This document shows positions 1-8,077 of a DNA stretch of 15,987 bases, in pieces. The DNA is from Armillaria gallica. Its lineage: Eukaryota; Basidiomycota; Agaricomycetes; Agaricales; Physalacriaceae. Within the stretch, counting starts at the first letter, position 1; every line of letters begins with the position of its first letter. Made by a program: the position numbers and the translations under genes. The notes below the pieces were generated by a model that was not told where the DNA came from, did not search any database, and worked only from the letters and a program-made list of their open reading frames with translations. Where the stretch lies: positions 1 to 15,987 of the forward strand of contig JBANDB010000026.1 in NCBI GenBank assembly GCA_037576215.1, given 5' to 3'.

Positions 1-591
1 TTGGTGTGCATATGCAGCCATTGTTTGAACAATAATTCTTCTCAAATGAAGAAAATCCCTCAAGAGCTCTGCATAAACTCTCATGCACCATTGCACTAGA
101 TCTGTAAGAGAAAGGCTTGACATCTGCAGAACTTCTTCTACAGAGCATGCAATGCAAGCAACAAGCAAGAGTCAAGCAAGCATAGAGGTGGGCAGAATTG
201 GGCAAGGAAGCAGAGCTAACAAAGGGTTGAACGTTGATAGCGTCACTATCTTCCTATATGCAGAATTTAGACTGTTTTCCAGTCTTTATGAATTAGTTTG
301 AATACTATAGATGTGACAGTGGTTAGCAAAGAATTCCTTGGAGATCACCACCTGGTATTGCATGGATGGTTGCCAACCTTGTTAGAGTCTGGATCACACC
401 TGATACAGAGTATAGCCTCAGTTCAATGCATAATTGACTGAGGGTGTGAGATGAAGATGCATCAATATAAGTATATGCAGGGACAAAGAGATCTTTGTCC
501 CTGGTATGATATTATGTGTGTGATACCATGGAAGTGGTAATATATGTGATATGATCAGAGGTAATTCAATCAAGGTCAAAAGGTGTGTCGT
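1..591. other. 5' flanking host DNA, no gene recognised
   Basis: This stretch is visibly AT-richer than the element and lacks its C/G-rich codon style. I see no conserved coding region. An open frame at 83-301 encodes about 72 residues with no recognisable motif and is probably chance. The only structure I can support is a perfect hairpin at 478-503. The sequence touching the LTR (587-591, gtcgt) is not repeated directly after the 3' LTR. Confidence 0.6.
478..503. repeat. Perfect 11-bp inverted repeat (hairpin) in the flank
   Basis: CAGGGACAAAG and CTTTGTCCCTG are exact reverse complements separated by a 4-nt loop (agat). The hairpin lies about 90 bp left of the 5' LTR. It could be part of an older small transposon or chance. 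No flanking duplication that would define a MITE was seen. Confidence 0.6.
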
Positions 592-863
592 TGATAGGGA
601 CAGCCCGGCACTGAGGGCGGAAAGAGCAAAAGTATCCCAAATGAGGACGCCGCCCTTCAGCGGGACCGACAGGACCCAAAGACGGGATAGGTTGGGAACA
701 GACCGAAAAACGGTACGGAACGAACCCGGCGGTACCCACCGCGGAACCCCAGAAAGGAACAGAGGAATGGAATGACGGAAGAATGGGGACGGAAAGCGGA
801 TAGCGGAGAAGGAAAGCAGGATCCGCTAAGAGACAACGGAGGTACCTTAGTCGGACGGGATAC

Positions 864-870
864 TATAAAA
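864..870 (+). promoter_or_regulatory. LTR promoter TATA box
   Basis: TATAAAA lies in the middle of the 5' LTR. Transcription of the genomic RNA would start roughly 25-35 bp downstream, near 890-905, which would set the U3/R boundary. The copy in the 3' LTR is at 15495-15501. The start site itself is inferred. Confidence 0.65.
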
Positions 871-887
871 CTGTACAATATGTTCGG

Positions 888-893
888 AATAAA
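888..893 (+). promoter_or_regulatory. AATAAA polyadenylation-signal candidate in LTR
   Basis: AATAAA follows the TATA box by about 18 nt. The equivalent copy in the 3' LTR (15519-15524) is the one that would be used for 3' processing. Fungal poly(A) signals are loose, so this is a plausible rather than proven signal. Confidence 0.4.
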
Positions 894-1273
894 TCATCTC
901 TTTCACCTCGAAACATAGTCCAGCGTTCACGATACAGAGTTCAAAAGACATTCCGAACTAGTCCGTTGCGTCCTGCGTATCCAACAGCGTTTCCGTCACC
1001 GATTCCGACAGCGTCCTCTCTCTTACCGCGCTTCTACCGATCCGTCGTCTACCGAGAAAACATAACATTCCGATAAACCGCTAGAGTTTCGCCAAAAGTT
1101 TCCGTCCTACCGACAGCTACTTCCGTTGCACGCTCAGACGGTCGACTTAGAGCAATCAGGTGGTTATCCTCGAAAGATTCTTCGCTGACTATCAGTCACC
1201 CCTATAGCACGCTAATAATATCAGACTTAACAAAAGTCTACATTCTGCTTATAGGAAGTTAGTGACGTTATCA

Positions 1274-1643
1274 TATTGGAGCCCACCGCGAGGGACTCTT
1301 TTACAGAATACCACCAGAAACTAGAGCACAAAGGCGACGCCGGGAAGCTGCGGAACCGCCATCGAGTCTTTTCCCGCCGTTACCAACAATCCCAATCCGA
1401 ATCGGATTAACCGACCCGACCCCTTCAACAAGGCGCCACGTACCGCCTACCTTAGCGGAAGAACTAGAAGCGGCATACCGGAGACTAACCGTTGACGATA
1501 TCCCCGATCTATTCCCAAGAAACTTATCACCGGTAACCCCGCTAGACGAATTCTTCTCATTCGACATATCGGTACCGGCCACTCCCCGACTGACACCCGT
1601 TCAGCACCCACCAAAACTAATCGAAGATAGTCAACCCAGGAGA
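1274..1643 (+). other. AUG-free leader with an open gag-frame extension
   Basis: There is no ATG on the + strand from 883 to 1643, so the ATG at 1644 would be the first AUG met by scanning ribosomes. The frame of gag is nevertheless open backwards from 1644 to 1266. Part of it reads like protein, for example ELEAAYRRL, IPDLFP and LDEFFSFD at about 1458-1560. Relatives in this fungal group usually have a Pro/Ser-rich Gag N-terminus here (family knowledge). Either the start codon has been lost, initiation is non-AUG, or this is simply leader RNA. Confidence 0.55.
1277..1293 (+). other. Primer-binding site (minus-strand primer)
   Basis: The sequence tggagcccaccgcgagg starts 3 nt after the 5' LTR and begins with TGG, the complement of a tRNA CCA end. 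That is the position and form of a tRNA primer-binding site for minus-strand DNA synthesis. I could not assign the tRNA: the match implies a tRNA ending in CGCGGTGGGCTCCA. Confidence 0.7.
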
Positions 1644-2150
1644 ATGGAGGAAAACACCGCTTCGCGGATGCCGACCAGGGGCAGCGGAACAGCCCCGAAA
1701 TGGAATGAAAACAAGCCAAGGGAGCTGCCTCACTACTTCCGCGAATTAGAATACTTGTTTCGCGATTGCCAGGTCACAGACGAGCGCCATAAGAAGGAAT
1801 ATGCGGCACGATATGTGTCGTACGACACGGCGGAACTATGGACATGTATTCCGCAGTTTGAAGGTAATACCGGCGAACCAAACCGCCCGTACACCTACGC
1901 GGAGTGGAAAGCCGCAATCGTGAAATTATATCCCGGAGCAGAGGAGCAAGCCAAATGGGCGGTGAGCGACCTGGAAAGGCACGTAATGGGCACGTTCCGT
2001 ACGGGCTTAACTACGTTGGGCCAGCTCTCTGACTATTACCGAACGTTCCAACAAATTGCGCAATGGCTAAAGAGTCACGACAAAATCTCGCGAACGAGGA
2101 AAAGCGGTACTTCCAGCAGGGATTCCCGACGTCACTATGGACAAAAATAG
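1644..2150 (+). CDS. gag: Gag polyprotein, N-terminal (capsid-like) part
   Basis: Gag is the structural protein of the virus-like particle. This frame starts at the first ATG of the element. The segment with GSGTAPKW (residues about 13-20) followed by ELPHYFRELEYLF is typical of fungal Ty3/gypsy capsids. Similarity to Gag runs to about LSDYYRTFQQIAQWL (residues 129-143, to about 2072). After that the Gag sequence continues in another frame (EEKRYFQQGFP, from about 2095), so residues from about 150 to the stop at 2150 are out of frame. The change is equivalent to a one-base deletion near 2075-2095. I see no convincing slippery heptamer, so mutation or a sequence error is more likely than programmed frameshifting. 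Confidence 0.8.
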   Translation: MEENTASRMPTRGSGTAPKWNENKPRELPHYFRELEYLFRDCQVTDERHKKEYAARYVSYDTAELWTCIPQFEGNTGEPNRPYTYAEWKAAIVKLYPGAEEQAKWAVSDLERHVMGTFRTGLTTLGQLSDYYRTFQQIAQWLKSHDKISRTRKSGTSSRDSRRHYGQK

Positions 2151-3136
2151 CAAGACGGTTGGAGATCTTAGCTCCCAACCACCACCCTGACGAGCCTCAC
2201 GAGGTTAGTCGGGTATATGAGGCCGGCGTATGGATATTGCACGGCACCGATACCAGTTCCGCGCCAACCCCCGCCCCGCCAACAGGATACGCCGGAGGGG
2301 TATTGCCGGCACCAGGAACGCAAGCAACGCGCAGCACCGCAAATACGCCCGCAACAGACAACGGATATATTAAGAAAGAAGATCTTGGCGATATCGTAAA
2401 ATTAGCCGTGGCGGCAGCCCTAGAAAAAGTGGTGGCCCCAAGCGGAGGAGGGATAACGAACAACCGACAGAATAGCCGTCCGCCGCTAGGAGATGGCTGC
2501 CATTTTTGTGGAGAAATCGGGCATACCATGGTCAGGGGCAGATGTAACGTTCTCGAAGACTACATCCTGCGGGGGCGATGCCGACGAAATGCGGAAGGAA
2601 AGGTAGTTCTTCCGTCAGGCGGTTTCATTCCCTACGACCCCAGTAAACCCCTTTACAAAGACAGGGTCGACGAGTACCACCGCCGCAACCCGGGCAACAT
2701 AGCCACGGGAACTCTCTCGGCCAACGCGAACCCGGATCCTGTTCAGACCAACATCCAGCAGCTGGTGTTTGAAATTTCTCCGGCAAAGACACAGGTACCG
2801 GCGCCCTCGGCTACTTTCGCGAACGTCACTACAGACATAGGGCAGCAGATTGCAGCCCTCAAAGAGCAACTGGAAGTATTAGAATTACGGGAGGCGGGAA
2901 ACCGTAACCGCCAGGTGATGGACGGGGTCCAGATCCCCAAAGCGAAGCGTCCGTTAACCGACTACCGACCAATGGTCACTCCCGAGGCTGCTCCGGTCAA
3001 GCAAACCACGCCGACCGAAGGGACTAAACAACCCGTCAACAGGCCTACGGTCACCGAGGTGCCGGATCCGGAAGCACCGCTACACCCGTTCTCTGGCATC
3101 CCGCGCGGCGATATGTTCCGCCCGCAGACAGGGTGA
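2063..3136 (+). CDS. gag: Gag polyprotein, C-terminal part with zinc knuckle
   Basis: This continues Gag in a second frame. The real homology begins near 2093 (EEKRYFQQGFP, then HHPDEP and the VYEAG segment), so the ATG at 2063 is not the true start. The Ala/Pro-rich middle is followed by a zinc knuckle at 2498-2545 (C-x2-C-x4-H-x6-C; the final spacing is longer than the retroviral x4). This knuckle would bind RNA in the nucleocapsid role. A helical stretch (IAALKEQLEVLEL, about 2840-2885) precedes a HPFSGIP segment that in relatives runs directly into the protease region. The frame ends in TGA at 3134-3136, overlapping the next open frame. Confidence 0.82.
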   Translation: MAKESRQNLANEEKRYFQQGFPTSLWTKIARRLEILAPNHHPDEPHEVSRVYEAGVWILHGTDTSSAPTPAPPTGYAGGVLPAPGTQATRSTANTPATDNGYIKKEDLGDIVKLAVAAALEKVVAPSGGGITNNRQNSRPPLGDGCHFCGEIGHTMVRGRCNVLEDYILRGRCRRNAEGKVVLPSGGFIPYDPSKPLYKDRVDEYHRRNPGNIATGTLSANANPDPVQTNIQQLVFEISPAKTQVPAPSATFANVTTDIGQQIAALKEQLEVLELREAGNRNRQVMDGVQIPKAKRPLTDYRPMVTPEAAPVKQTTPTEGTKQPVNRPTVTEVPDPEAPLHPFSGIPRGDMFRPQTG

Positions 3137-4056
3137 TGGGCAAGCCGGACAAACGAAACGACGGGGCCTATCGAACGGAGGTACCGATACAATCGGTAGA
3201 ACACACCAAAGCGGTCTTCGGACGGTTGATGGAGGCTCACGTCACAATGACAGTCGGGGAAGTCCTGAGCATTGCACCGGACATACGCAATTTGGCTAGG
3301 GCAGCGGTTACACCGAAACGCATCTTGGCAACGAATGTAGCCCAGATAGAAGAAGTTACGGACGATGGGGTAGAGGAAGCCCAAACCTCTTCGGTCGAGG
3401 TAGTGGATAGTGGCGGAAAATCTTTACGTATTCTCTCCAACACCAACGATCTGACCGCCATCAACTACGCCTCGCGAACATCGTCAGACCCGGTATTAAA
3501 CTACCTCAAATCCTTACCGCTGGGCGCCGTTCCGGAGAAGTTCTGCGTAGCCCGAGATACCGATTCGCTTAGGTCCATAACCGCGCTCATAGGACAGAAA
3601 GCGGAAGTGGAGTGTATCGTGGATAGTGGGTCCCAGATCATTTCCATGTCAGAAGATGTGGCCAATCGGATCGGGATCTCCTACGATCCGTCGATCGTAT
3701 TGCATATGCAAAGCGCCAACGGAGCCATCGACGCATCCCTGGGATTAGCGACTAACGTGCCGTGCGTATTCGACGATATAACCCTTTTCTTACAGATACA
3801 CGTCATCCGTCAACCGGCGTACGACGTACTCTTAGGAAAACCCTTCGATGTCCTCACCAGAAGTGCAGTCAAAACACATAGCGCGGAAAATACGTCGATC
3901 ACCATAACCGACCCAAACACGGGGGCCATACGAACGATACCTACTTATCCTCGCGGGAGTCCCCGGATAAGAAACGGCCCACCCAACAGTACGTTCCGGC
4001 GGATACCGAAGGTCACGAGTGTTTTCGGACGGCATCGAGGAAGTGATTGGCGGTGA
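3133..4056 (+). CDS. pro: Aspartic protease region of Pol
   Basis: This region encodes the retropepsin that cleaves the polyprotein. The catalytic DSG (CIVDSGSQI) lies at about 3622-3630, followed by a conserved hydrophobic stretch and the flap/ILG-equivalent DVLLGKPFD near 3825-3850. The frame probably begins before the ATG at 3136: reading back gives PADRVMGKPD, which joins naturally to the Gag C-terminus and implies a one-base deletion near 3110-3125. The end (after about 4015) is also a frame break, because the sequence continues as FSDGIEEVIGG in the next frame. Confidence 0.83.
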   Translation: MMGKPDKRNDGAYRTEVPIQSVEHTKAVFGRLMEAHVTMTVGEVLSIAPDIRNLARAAVTPKRILATNVAQIEEVTDDGVEEAQTSSVEVVDSGGKSLRILSNTNDLTAINYASRTSSDPVLNYLKSLPLGAVPEKFCVARDTDSLRSITALIGQKAEVECIVDSGSQIISMSEDVANRIGISYDPSIVLHMQSANGAIDASLGLATNVPCVFDDITLFLQIHVIRQPAYDVLLGKPFDVLTRSAVKTHSAENTSITITDPNTGAIRTIPTYPRGSPRIRNGPPNSTFRRIPKVTSVFGRHRGSDWR

Positions 4057-4852
4057 TCACGGAGATGTCGCGCTGACGCTGGAATACAACTACAAGGACA
4101 ATACCGCAGAAATTATTTCATACGCACTAATTGACGAGGCCGTTCCAGGAACGGTCTCTACAAACAGCTTATCCTCTTCCGATCCCAAGCATGTACCTAC
4201 CAAGCAACCTATAAAAGACAGCTCCCAAGGAGCATATGAGGCCACGTTGGCCTACCTTTATATCACCGCGTCTGAACTGTTCAAACACATCGCACCCGAC
4301 GATTCAATACTACTCACTGACAGTTACCTTCTAGGGCACGCAAAACAAAAATCTACCAACTGTAACAACGATCGTCAGACTCGCCGAACAGAAGTTCCGA
4401 CCAAAACTAGGGCCGACAACCCACTGGGGACGTTTGCCGGAATAGCAAAACGCAAGGGCGTACAGACCAAGAAAAAGTACAAACCTGTAGCCTTAAAGGT
4501 GAAACCGGTACCGGGACACGTGGCAGAGGACTACCGCATCGAAAGGAATATTATCGGAGACCCGCTAGCATCAATACCCGCCTTAAATCCGAACCCACCA
4601 CCGCCGACGGTTCCTACAGGGCGGTTTACGGCAGAGCGGCTGGAACAGTTCATAAAAGATCACGACACTGGTTTCCTATCAAAAGCCGAACTAAGGGTAC
4701 TCACCGACCTTATGGCAAAACAGAATCGGGCGTTCGCATGGGAAGATACCGAGCGGGGAGTTTTAATCCGGCAATGTTCCCTCCGATCGTCATTCCAACC
4801 ATACCACACGTACCCTGGAACGAAAAGAACATCCCGATACCGCCAGGCTTAG
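4019..4852 (+). CDS. pol: Pol connector between protease and reverse transcriptase
   Basis: This frame carries the polyprotein from the end of the protease to the start of the reverse transcriptase. The middle is a variable Lys-rich linker. The recognisable parts are PVPGHVAEDYRIER (about 4500-4550), the Pro-rich turn near 4590, TAERLEQF and LTDLMAKQNRAFAWEDTERG (about 4705-4757), all usual just before RT in fungal Ty3/gypsy. True homology then moves to another frame at about 4757-4765 (one-base deletion equivalent), so the last 30 residues of this frame are spurious. Confidence 0.75.
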   Translation: MFSDGIEEVIGGDHGDVALTLEYNYKDNTAEIISYALIDEAVPGTVSTNSLSSSDPKHVPTKQPIKDSSQGAYEATLAYLYITASELFKHIAPDDSILLTDSYLLGHAKQKSTNCNNDRQTRRTEVPTKTRADNPLGTFAGIAKRKGVQTKKKYKPVALKVKPVPGHVAEDYRIERNIIGDPLASIPALNPNPPPPTVPTGRFTAERLEQFIKDHDTGFLSKAELRVLTDLMAKQNRAFAWEDTERGVLIRQCSLRSSFQPYHTYPGTKRTSRYRQA

Positions 4853-5658
4853 AAGGGGAAATTATGGAGATAATACGCACGAAAATCAAAGCGGGCGTCT
4901 ATGAACCGTCAAATTCTTCCTACCGATCACGTTGGTTCTGCGTCCTCAAAAAGAATGGTAAGCTACGGATCGTACACAGCTTGGAACCCCTTAATCGGGT
5001 AACTATTCGGCACTCGGGCGTCCCACCGTACCCGGATCATGTAGCCGAGTCGTTCGCGGGAAGGATCTGTGGTGCCACACTCGACCTATATGTTGGATAC
5101 GACGAGCGTTTAATATCTCCGATCTCGCGCGATCTTACGACTTTCCAGACCCCTTTCGGGGCGTTGAGGTTGGTGACCTTACCGATGGGATGGACTAACT
5201 CGGTACCGATCTTCCATGACGACGTGGTCTTTATCCTGCAACCGGAGATCCCCTTATTTGTGCTAGTATTTATTGACGACGTCGGCGTTAAGGGCCCAAA
5301 GGATTGGAAACTAATTAACGGAGAACCCGCCACGCATCCCCGGAACCCGAACATAAGACTGGCACTTTGGGAATTCTTCGAGGTCTTAAACCGGGTACTA
5401 CAGCGGATGAAGTACTGCGGAGGTACATTCTCGGGACACAAACTGGTACTTTGCGTGGAACAAGTCAAGATTTTAGGGCACGTATGCACGCCGCAAGGAC
5501 GGATTCCGGAAGAAAGCCGACTAGGGCTGTTGGAACGGTGGGGACCCTGTGGAGACATATCTGAGGTGCGCGCGTTCCTAGGGTCCATAGGGGTCTTTAC
5601 GGATATTCGTAAAAAACTTCGCACACCGAGCACACCACATTGTCAAACTGACGCGTAA
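4738..5658 (+). CDS. pol: Reverse transcriptase domain of Pol
   Basis: This is the RNA-dependent DNA polymerase that copies the genomic RNA. From about 4765 the frame reads FNPAMFPP, HVPW, the fingers SRWFCVLKKNGKLRIVHSLE (about 4936-4985), the first catalytic Asp in ATLDLYVGYDE (about 5083), FGALRLVTLPMGW, and the active site as FIDD (5269-5280) instead of the more common YxDD, a substitution seen in many fungal Ty3 elements. VKILGH and the thumb RAFLGSIGV follow. The domain leaves this frame near 5597, where the RNase H part continues one frame on, so residues after about 287 are not real. Confidence 0.88.
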   Translation: MGRYRAGSFNPAMFPPIVIPTIPHVPWNEKNIPIPPGLEGEIMEIIRTKIKAGVYEPSNSSYRSRWFCVLKKNGKLRIVHSLEPLNRVTIRHSGVPPYPDHVAESFAGRICGATLDLYVGYDERLISPISRDLTTFQTPFGALRLVTLPMGWTNSVPIFHDDVVFILQPEIPLFVLVFIDDVGVKGPKDWKLINGEPATHPRNPNIRLALWEFFEVLNRVLQRMKYCGGTFSGHKLVLCVEQVKILGHVCTPQGRIPEESRLGLLERWGPCGDISEVRAFLGSIGVFTDIRKKLRTPSTPHCQTDA

Positions 5659-7147
5659 AGACGTACCGTTCGAATTCGGGGACTTACAAGTCGCGGCGCA
5701 ACGGGATTTGGTGGCGGCACTTAAAACTGCAAATCCCCTCGTACCGATAGACTACGTCTCGGCAGATCCGGTCATCTTAGCGGTGGATACCTCCTACATC
5801 GCCGTGGGATTCTTCCTTTGCCAGTGCGCAGCGGCAAATCGGAAGCAACGGAGATATAATCGCTTTGGGTCCATAACGCTTAACGACCGGGAATCAAGGT
5901 ACAGCCAACCGAAATTGGAGCTTTATGGTCTATTTCGGGCTTTGCAAAATATGCGGATGTATTTGATCGGCGTAAGGAACCTCATCGTTGAGGTAGATGC
6001 ACGGTACATCAAGGGTATGTTATCTCATCCGGATATTCAGCCGTCGGCAAGTATGAACCGTTGGATCGTGGCGATTTTACTGTTTCACTTCGACCTGGTC
6101 CATGTAAAAAGCGAATTCCACGGGCCGGATGGGCTGTCCCGCCGACCGCGACAGCCGGGCGACCCAGAACCAGACGAGGGCGACAACGAGGTCTTCGACG
6201 ACTGGATAGATCGGATGCACGGTTTCTTACATATCTTACAACCGCCGGCTTGGGTACTAAGGGAAGCGTCACCACTCGGACACTGCCTACCACCCTTAGT
6301 CGGGTGCGATTCAAATGTCCGGAGACAAGGGGTAGCGATCTATGGACTTACGGACGAAGGCGACGCGACCGAGAGACCGGAAGTTCGCTTGGCGGAGGAG
6401 CCACGGGAGCTACGCGATGACAATACCCATTTGGTATATAACTCCGTACCTAGAAGCGCAAAAGCTCAAGCGGAAGACCACCGCGTGGAAAGGATAAGGA
6501 AATGGATAGGGGATTTGGTTCGACCCAGCGACATGGGAGATGAGGAATACCGGCGGTTCATCCGGTACGCCACGAATTTCTTCGTCAGCGGAAGCAGGCT
6601 CTGGAGACGGGATGACGCTGGAGCACATAAGCTAGTTATCGAACCCGCCAAAAGGATTAGAATACTGCAAGCAATGCACGACGACCTAGGCCACAGAGGG
6701 ATGTATGCGACCAGGGCGGCTCTATTGGAACGATTCTGGTGGCCGCAAGTGCGGGCGGATATCGTTTGGTATGTGCGGACGTGTCACATCTGTCAGGTAC
6801 AGCAAACTACCAAGTTATCGATTCCGCCGATCGTAGCGACTCCGGCACCCCTCTTCGGAAAAATATATATAGACACCATGGTCATGCCCAAGTCGCGCCG
6901 CTTCAAGTATATCATCCAAGGCCGATGCTCTCTGACACATTGGCCCGAATTTCGGATGATGGCAAAAGAGAACGCGGAGGCAGTCGGTAACTGGATATTT
7001 GAGGACATCATATGCCGGTGGGGAACACTGCACGAAATAGTAACCGACAACGGGCGCCCATTATCAAGGCCGTCGCACATTTGGCGAAAAAGTATAACCT
7101 ACACCATATTCGGATATCGGGTTACAATAAACGGGCCAACGGGATAG
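5600..7147 (+). CDS. pol: RNase H and integrase (N-terminal and catalytic core) of Pol
   Basis: The frame is open from about 5600 (RIFVKNFAHRAHHI, the tether after RT) without an ATG, so it is part of the polyprotein and not a separate gene. RNase H (about 5775-6140) shows the acidic residues in ILAVDTS, KLELYGL and VEVDARYIKG, then DGLSRRP. Integrase begins near 6480. The HHCC zinc-binding domain is MHDDLGHRG (about 6676) with TCHIC (about 6780). The DDE core has Asp in IYIDTM (about 6870) and Asp in IVTDNG (about 7044). At about 7050 homology moves to the next frame, so the final 30 residues are out of frame. Confidence 0.88.
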   Translation, partial: RIFVKNFAHRAHHIVKLTRKDVPFEFGDLQVAAQRDLVAALKTANPLVPIDYVSADPVILAVDTSYIAVGFFLCQCAAANRKQRRYNRFGSITLNDRESRYSQPKLELYGLFRALQNMRMYLIGVRNLIVEVDARYIKGMLSHPDIQPSASMNRWIVAILLFHFDLVHVKSEFHGPDGLSRRPRQPGDPEPDEGDNEVFDDWIDRMHGFLHILQPPAWVLREASPLGHCLPPLVGCDSNVRRQGVAIYGLTDEGDATERPEVRLAEEPRELRDDNTHLVYNSVPRSAKAQAEDHRVERIRKWIGDLVRPSDMGDEEYRRFIRYATNFFVSGSRLWRRDDAGAHKLVIEPAKRIRILQAMHDDLGHRGMYATRAALLERFWWPQVRADIVWYVRTCHICQVQQTTKLSIPPIVATPAPLFGKIYIDTMVMPKSRRFKYIIQGRCSLTHWPEFRMMAKENAEAVGNWIFEDIICRWGTLHEIVTDNGRPLSRPSHIWRKSITYTIFGYRVTINGPTG

Positions 7148-7686
7148 TGGAAAGACCACACTTTGACGTAAGACAAGCACTCTTCAAGGCCGTAGACGGG
7201 GACGAAAGTCGGTGGAGCGAGGCCGCGTATTCCGTGTTTTGGTCGGAACGGGTAACGGTACGGCGGAGAATGGGATGTTCGCCGTACTACGCCACCACGG
7301 GGACACATCCGCTACTGCCGGCCGACATCATAGAAGCCACTTACCTACAACCACCGCCAAACACGATTTTGTCGGCAACAGACTTGGTAGTGCGACGGGC
7401 TATTGATCTGCAACGGCGATACGAGCAACTAGAACGGCTACATAGCACGGTGTTTGAAGCCCGCCGTCAGGCAGCAATCCGCTTCGAACAGGACAATGCG
7501 GCCACTATCAAAGATTACGATTTCGAGCGGGGCGCACTAGTATTAATGAGGAATACGAGGATAGAGGTTACGCACAACCGGAAAATGAAACCGCGTTACT
7601 TGGGCCCGCTGGTGGTGGTGTCACGTAACCGGGGGGAGCGTACGTTCTATGCGAATTGGACGGGTCGGTACTGCACCGGCCGGTAG
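7012..7686 (+). CDS. pol: Integrase C-terminal half of Pol
   Basis: From about 7051 this frame continues the integrase core with APIIKAVAHLAKKYNLHH and the catalytic Glu in ANGIVERPHFDVRQAL (Glu codon near 7150). After a helical region comes a GPY/F-like module, KPRYLGPLVVVSRNRG (about 7590-7635), which helps tether the integration complex in many Ty3 elements. I see no chromodomain. A six-G run at 7631-7636 marks another frame break; homology continues in the next frame as AYVLCELDGSVLHRP. Confidence 0.85.
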   Translation: MPVGNTARNSNRQRAPIIKAVAHLAKKYNLHHIRISGYNKRANGIVERPHFDVRQALFKAVDGDESRWSEAAYSVFWSERVTVRRRMGCSPYYATTGTHPLLPADIIEATYLQPPPNTILSATDLVVRRAIDLQRRYEQLERLHSTVFEARRQAAIRFEQDNAATIKDYDFERGALVLMRNTRIEVTHNRKMKPRYLGPLVVVSRNRGERTFYANWTGRYCTGR

Positions 7687-7859
7687 CGGCGTTTAGGCTC
7701 ATCCCATACTTTCCGAGGGAACGTATCGAGCTGCCGGACACGGCCTTGGACATTGATACAGCAAGGCTACGGGAGCTGGAGGAAACCGAATTGCTGGACG
7801 ACGAGGAAGGAGCTACGGAAGATTATGGGACCAACCAAGAAGAACATCACGAGGATTAA
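7656..7859 (+). CDS. pol: C-terminal tail of the Pol polyprotein
   Basis: This short frame is the end of Pol, not an independent gene. The stretch LDGSVLHRPVAAFRLIPYF (from about 7653) directly follows the GPY/F-like module in relatives. An acidic tail with LDIDTARLRELEETELLDDEE ends at TAA (7857-7859). The ATG-like start at 7656 is internal. The gene converges on accessory unit 1, whose stop codon is at 8078. Confidence 0.75.
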   Translation: MDGSVLHRPVAAFRLIPYFPRERIELPDTALDIDTARLRELEETELLDDEEGATEDYGTNQEEHHED

Positions 7860-8077
7860 CGAGTGGCCAAAGCCACAAAGATCACTAACCGATAAGTATA
7901 ATTTTTCTTTTAATGTTTACAGAGCGCAATGATGGAACCTGAGCGCAAAATGGTTGAATGCGGGGAACAAGATATATTATGGTACAACAAGTCATCCAAG
8001 TACAAAAAACATCTAGGTTCGAGGACACTATTCTGCGGGCCTAGGAACAATCCATGTCAGAGTCGTTTTCGGAGGGA
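7860..8077. other. Spacer between convergent pol and accessory unit 1
   Basis: This stretch is AT-richer than either side and has no gene. It includes a T-rich stretch (about 7899-7920). As the shared 3' region of two convergent transcripts it must hold the 3' end of unit 1's mRNA. I see no clear AATAAA on the - strand. Confidence 0.5.

Larger units (their letters stand above)
592..1273 (+). repeat. 5' LTR (682 bp)
   Basis: It matches 15223-15907 almost throughout. It starts TGATAGGG and ends GTTATCA, giving short terminal inverted repeats (TGATA...TATCA). Compared with the 3' LTR I count six substitutions (for example at 700, two between 911 and 927, and two at 1147-1148) and three single-base indels clustered near 1086-1100. 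It contains a TATA box (864-870) and AATAAA (888-893). Open frames inside it occur in both LTR copies and are not genes. Confidence 0.95.

Noticed and set aside
83..301. 72-residue open frame in the left flank
   Set aside because: No motif, low-complexity composition and no supporting context; length is within chance for this region.
551..878. Open frames inside the 5' LTR on both strands (and their copies at 15170-15509)
   Set aside because: They lie in U3, are repeated only because the LTR is repeated, and show no recognisable domain.
2070..2100. Programmed -1 frameshift within gag
   Set aside because: No convincing slippery heptamer was seen, the break is in the middle of the capsid-like region, and similar breaks occur all through the element.
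7500..7859. Chromodomain at the integrase C-terminus
   Set aside because: The tail has a GPY/F-like module and an acidic end but none of the aromatic-cage or WKGY-type residues of a chromodomain.
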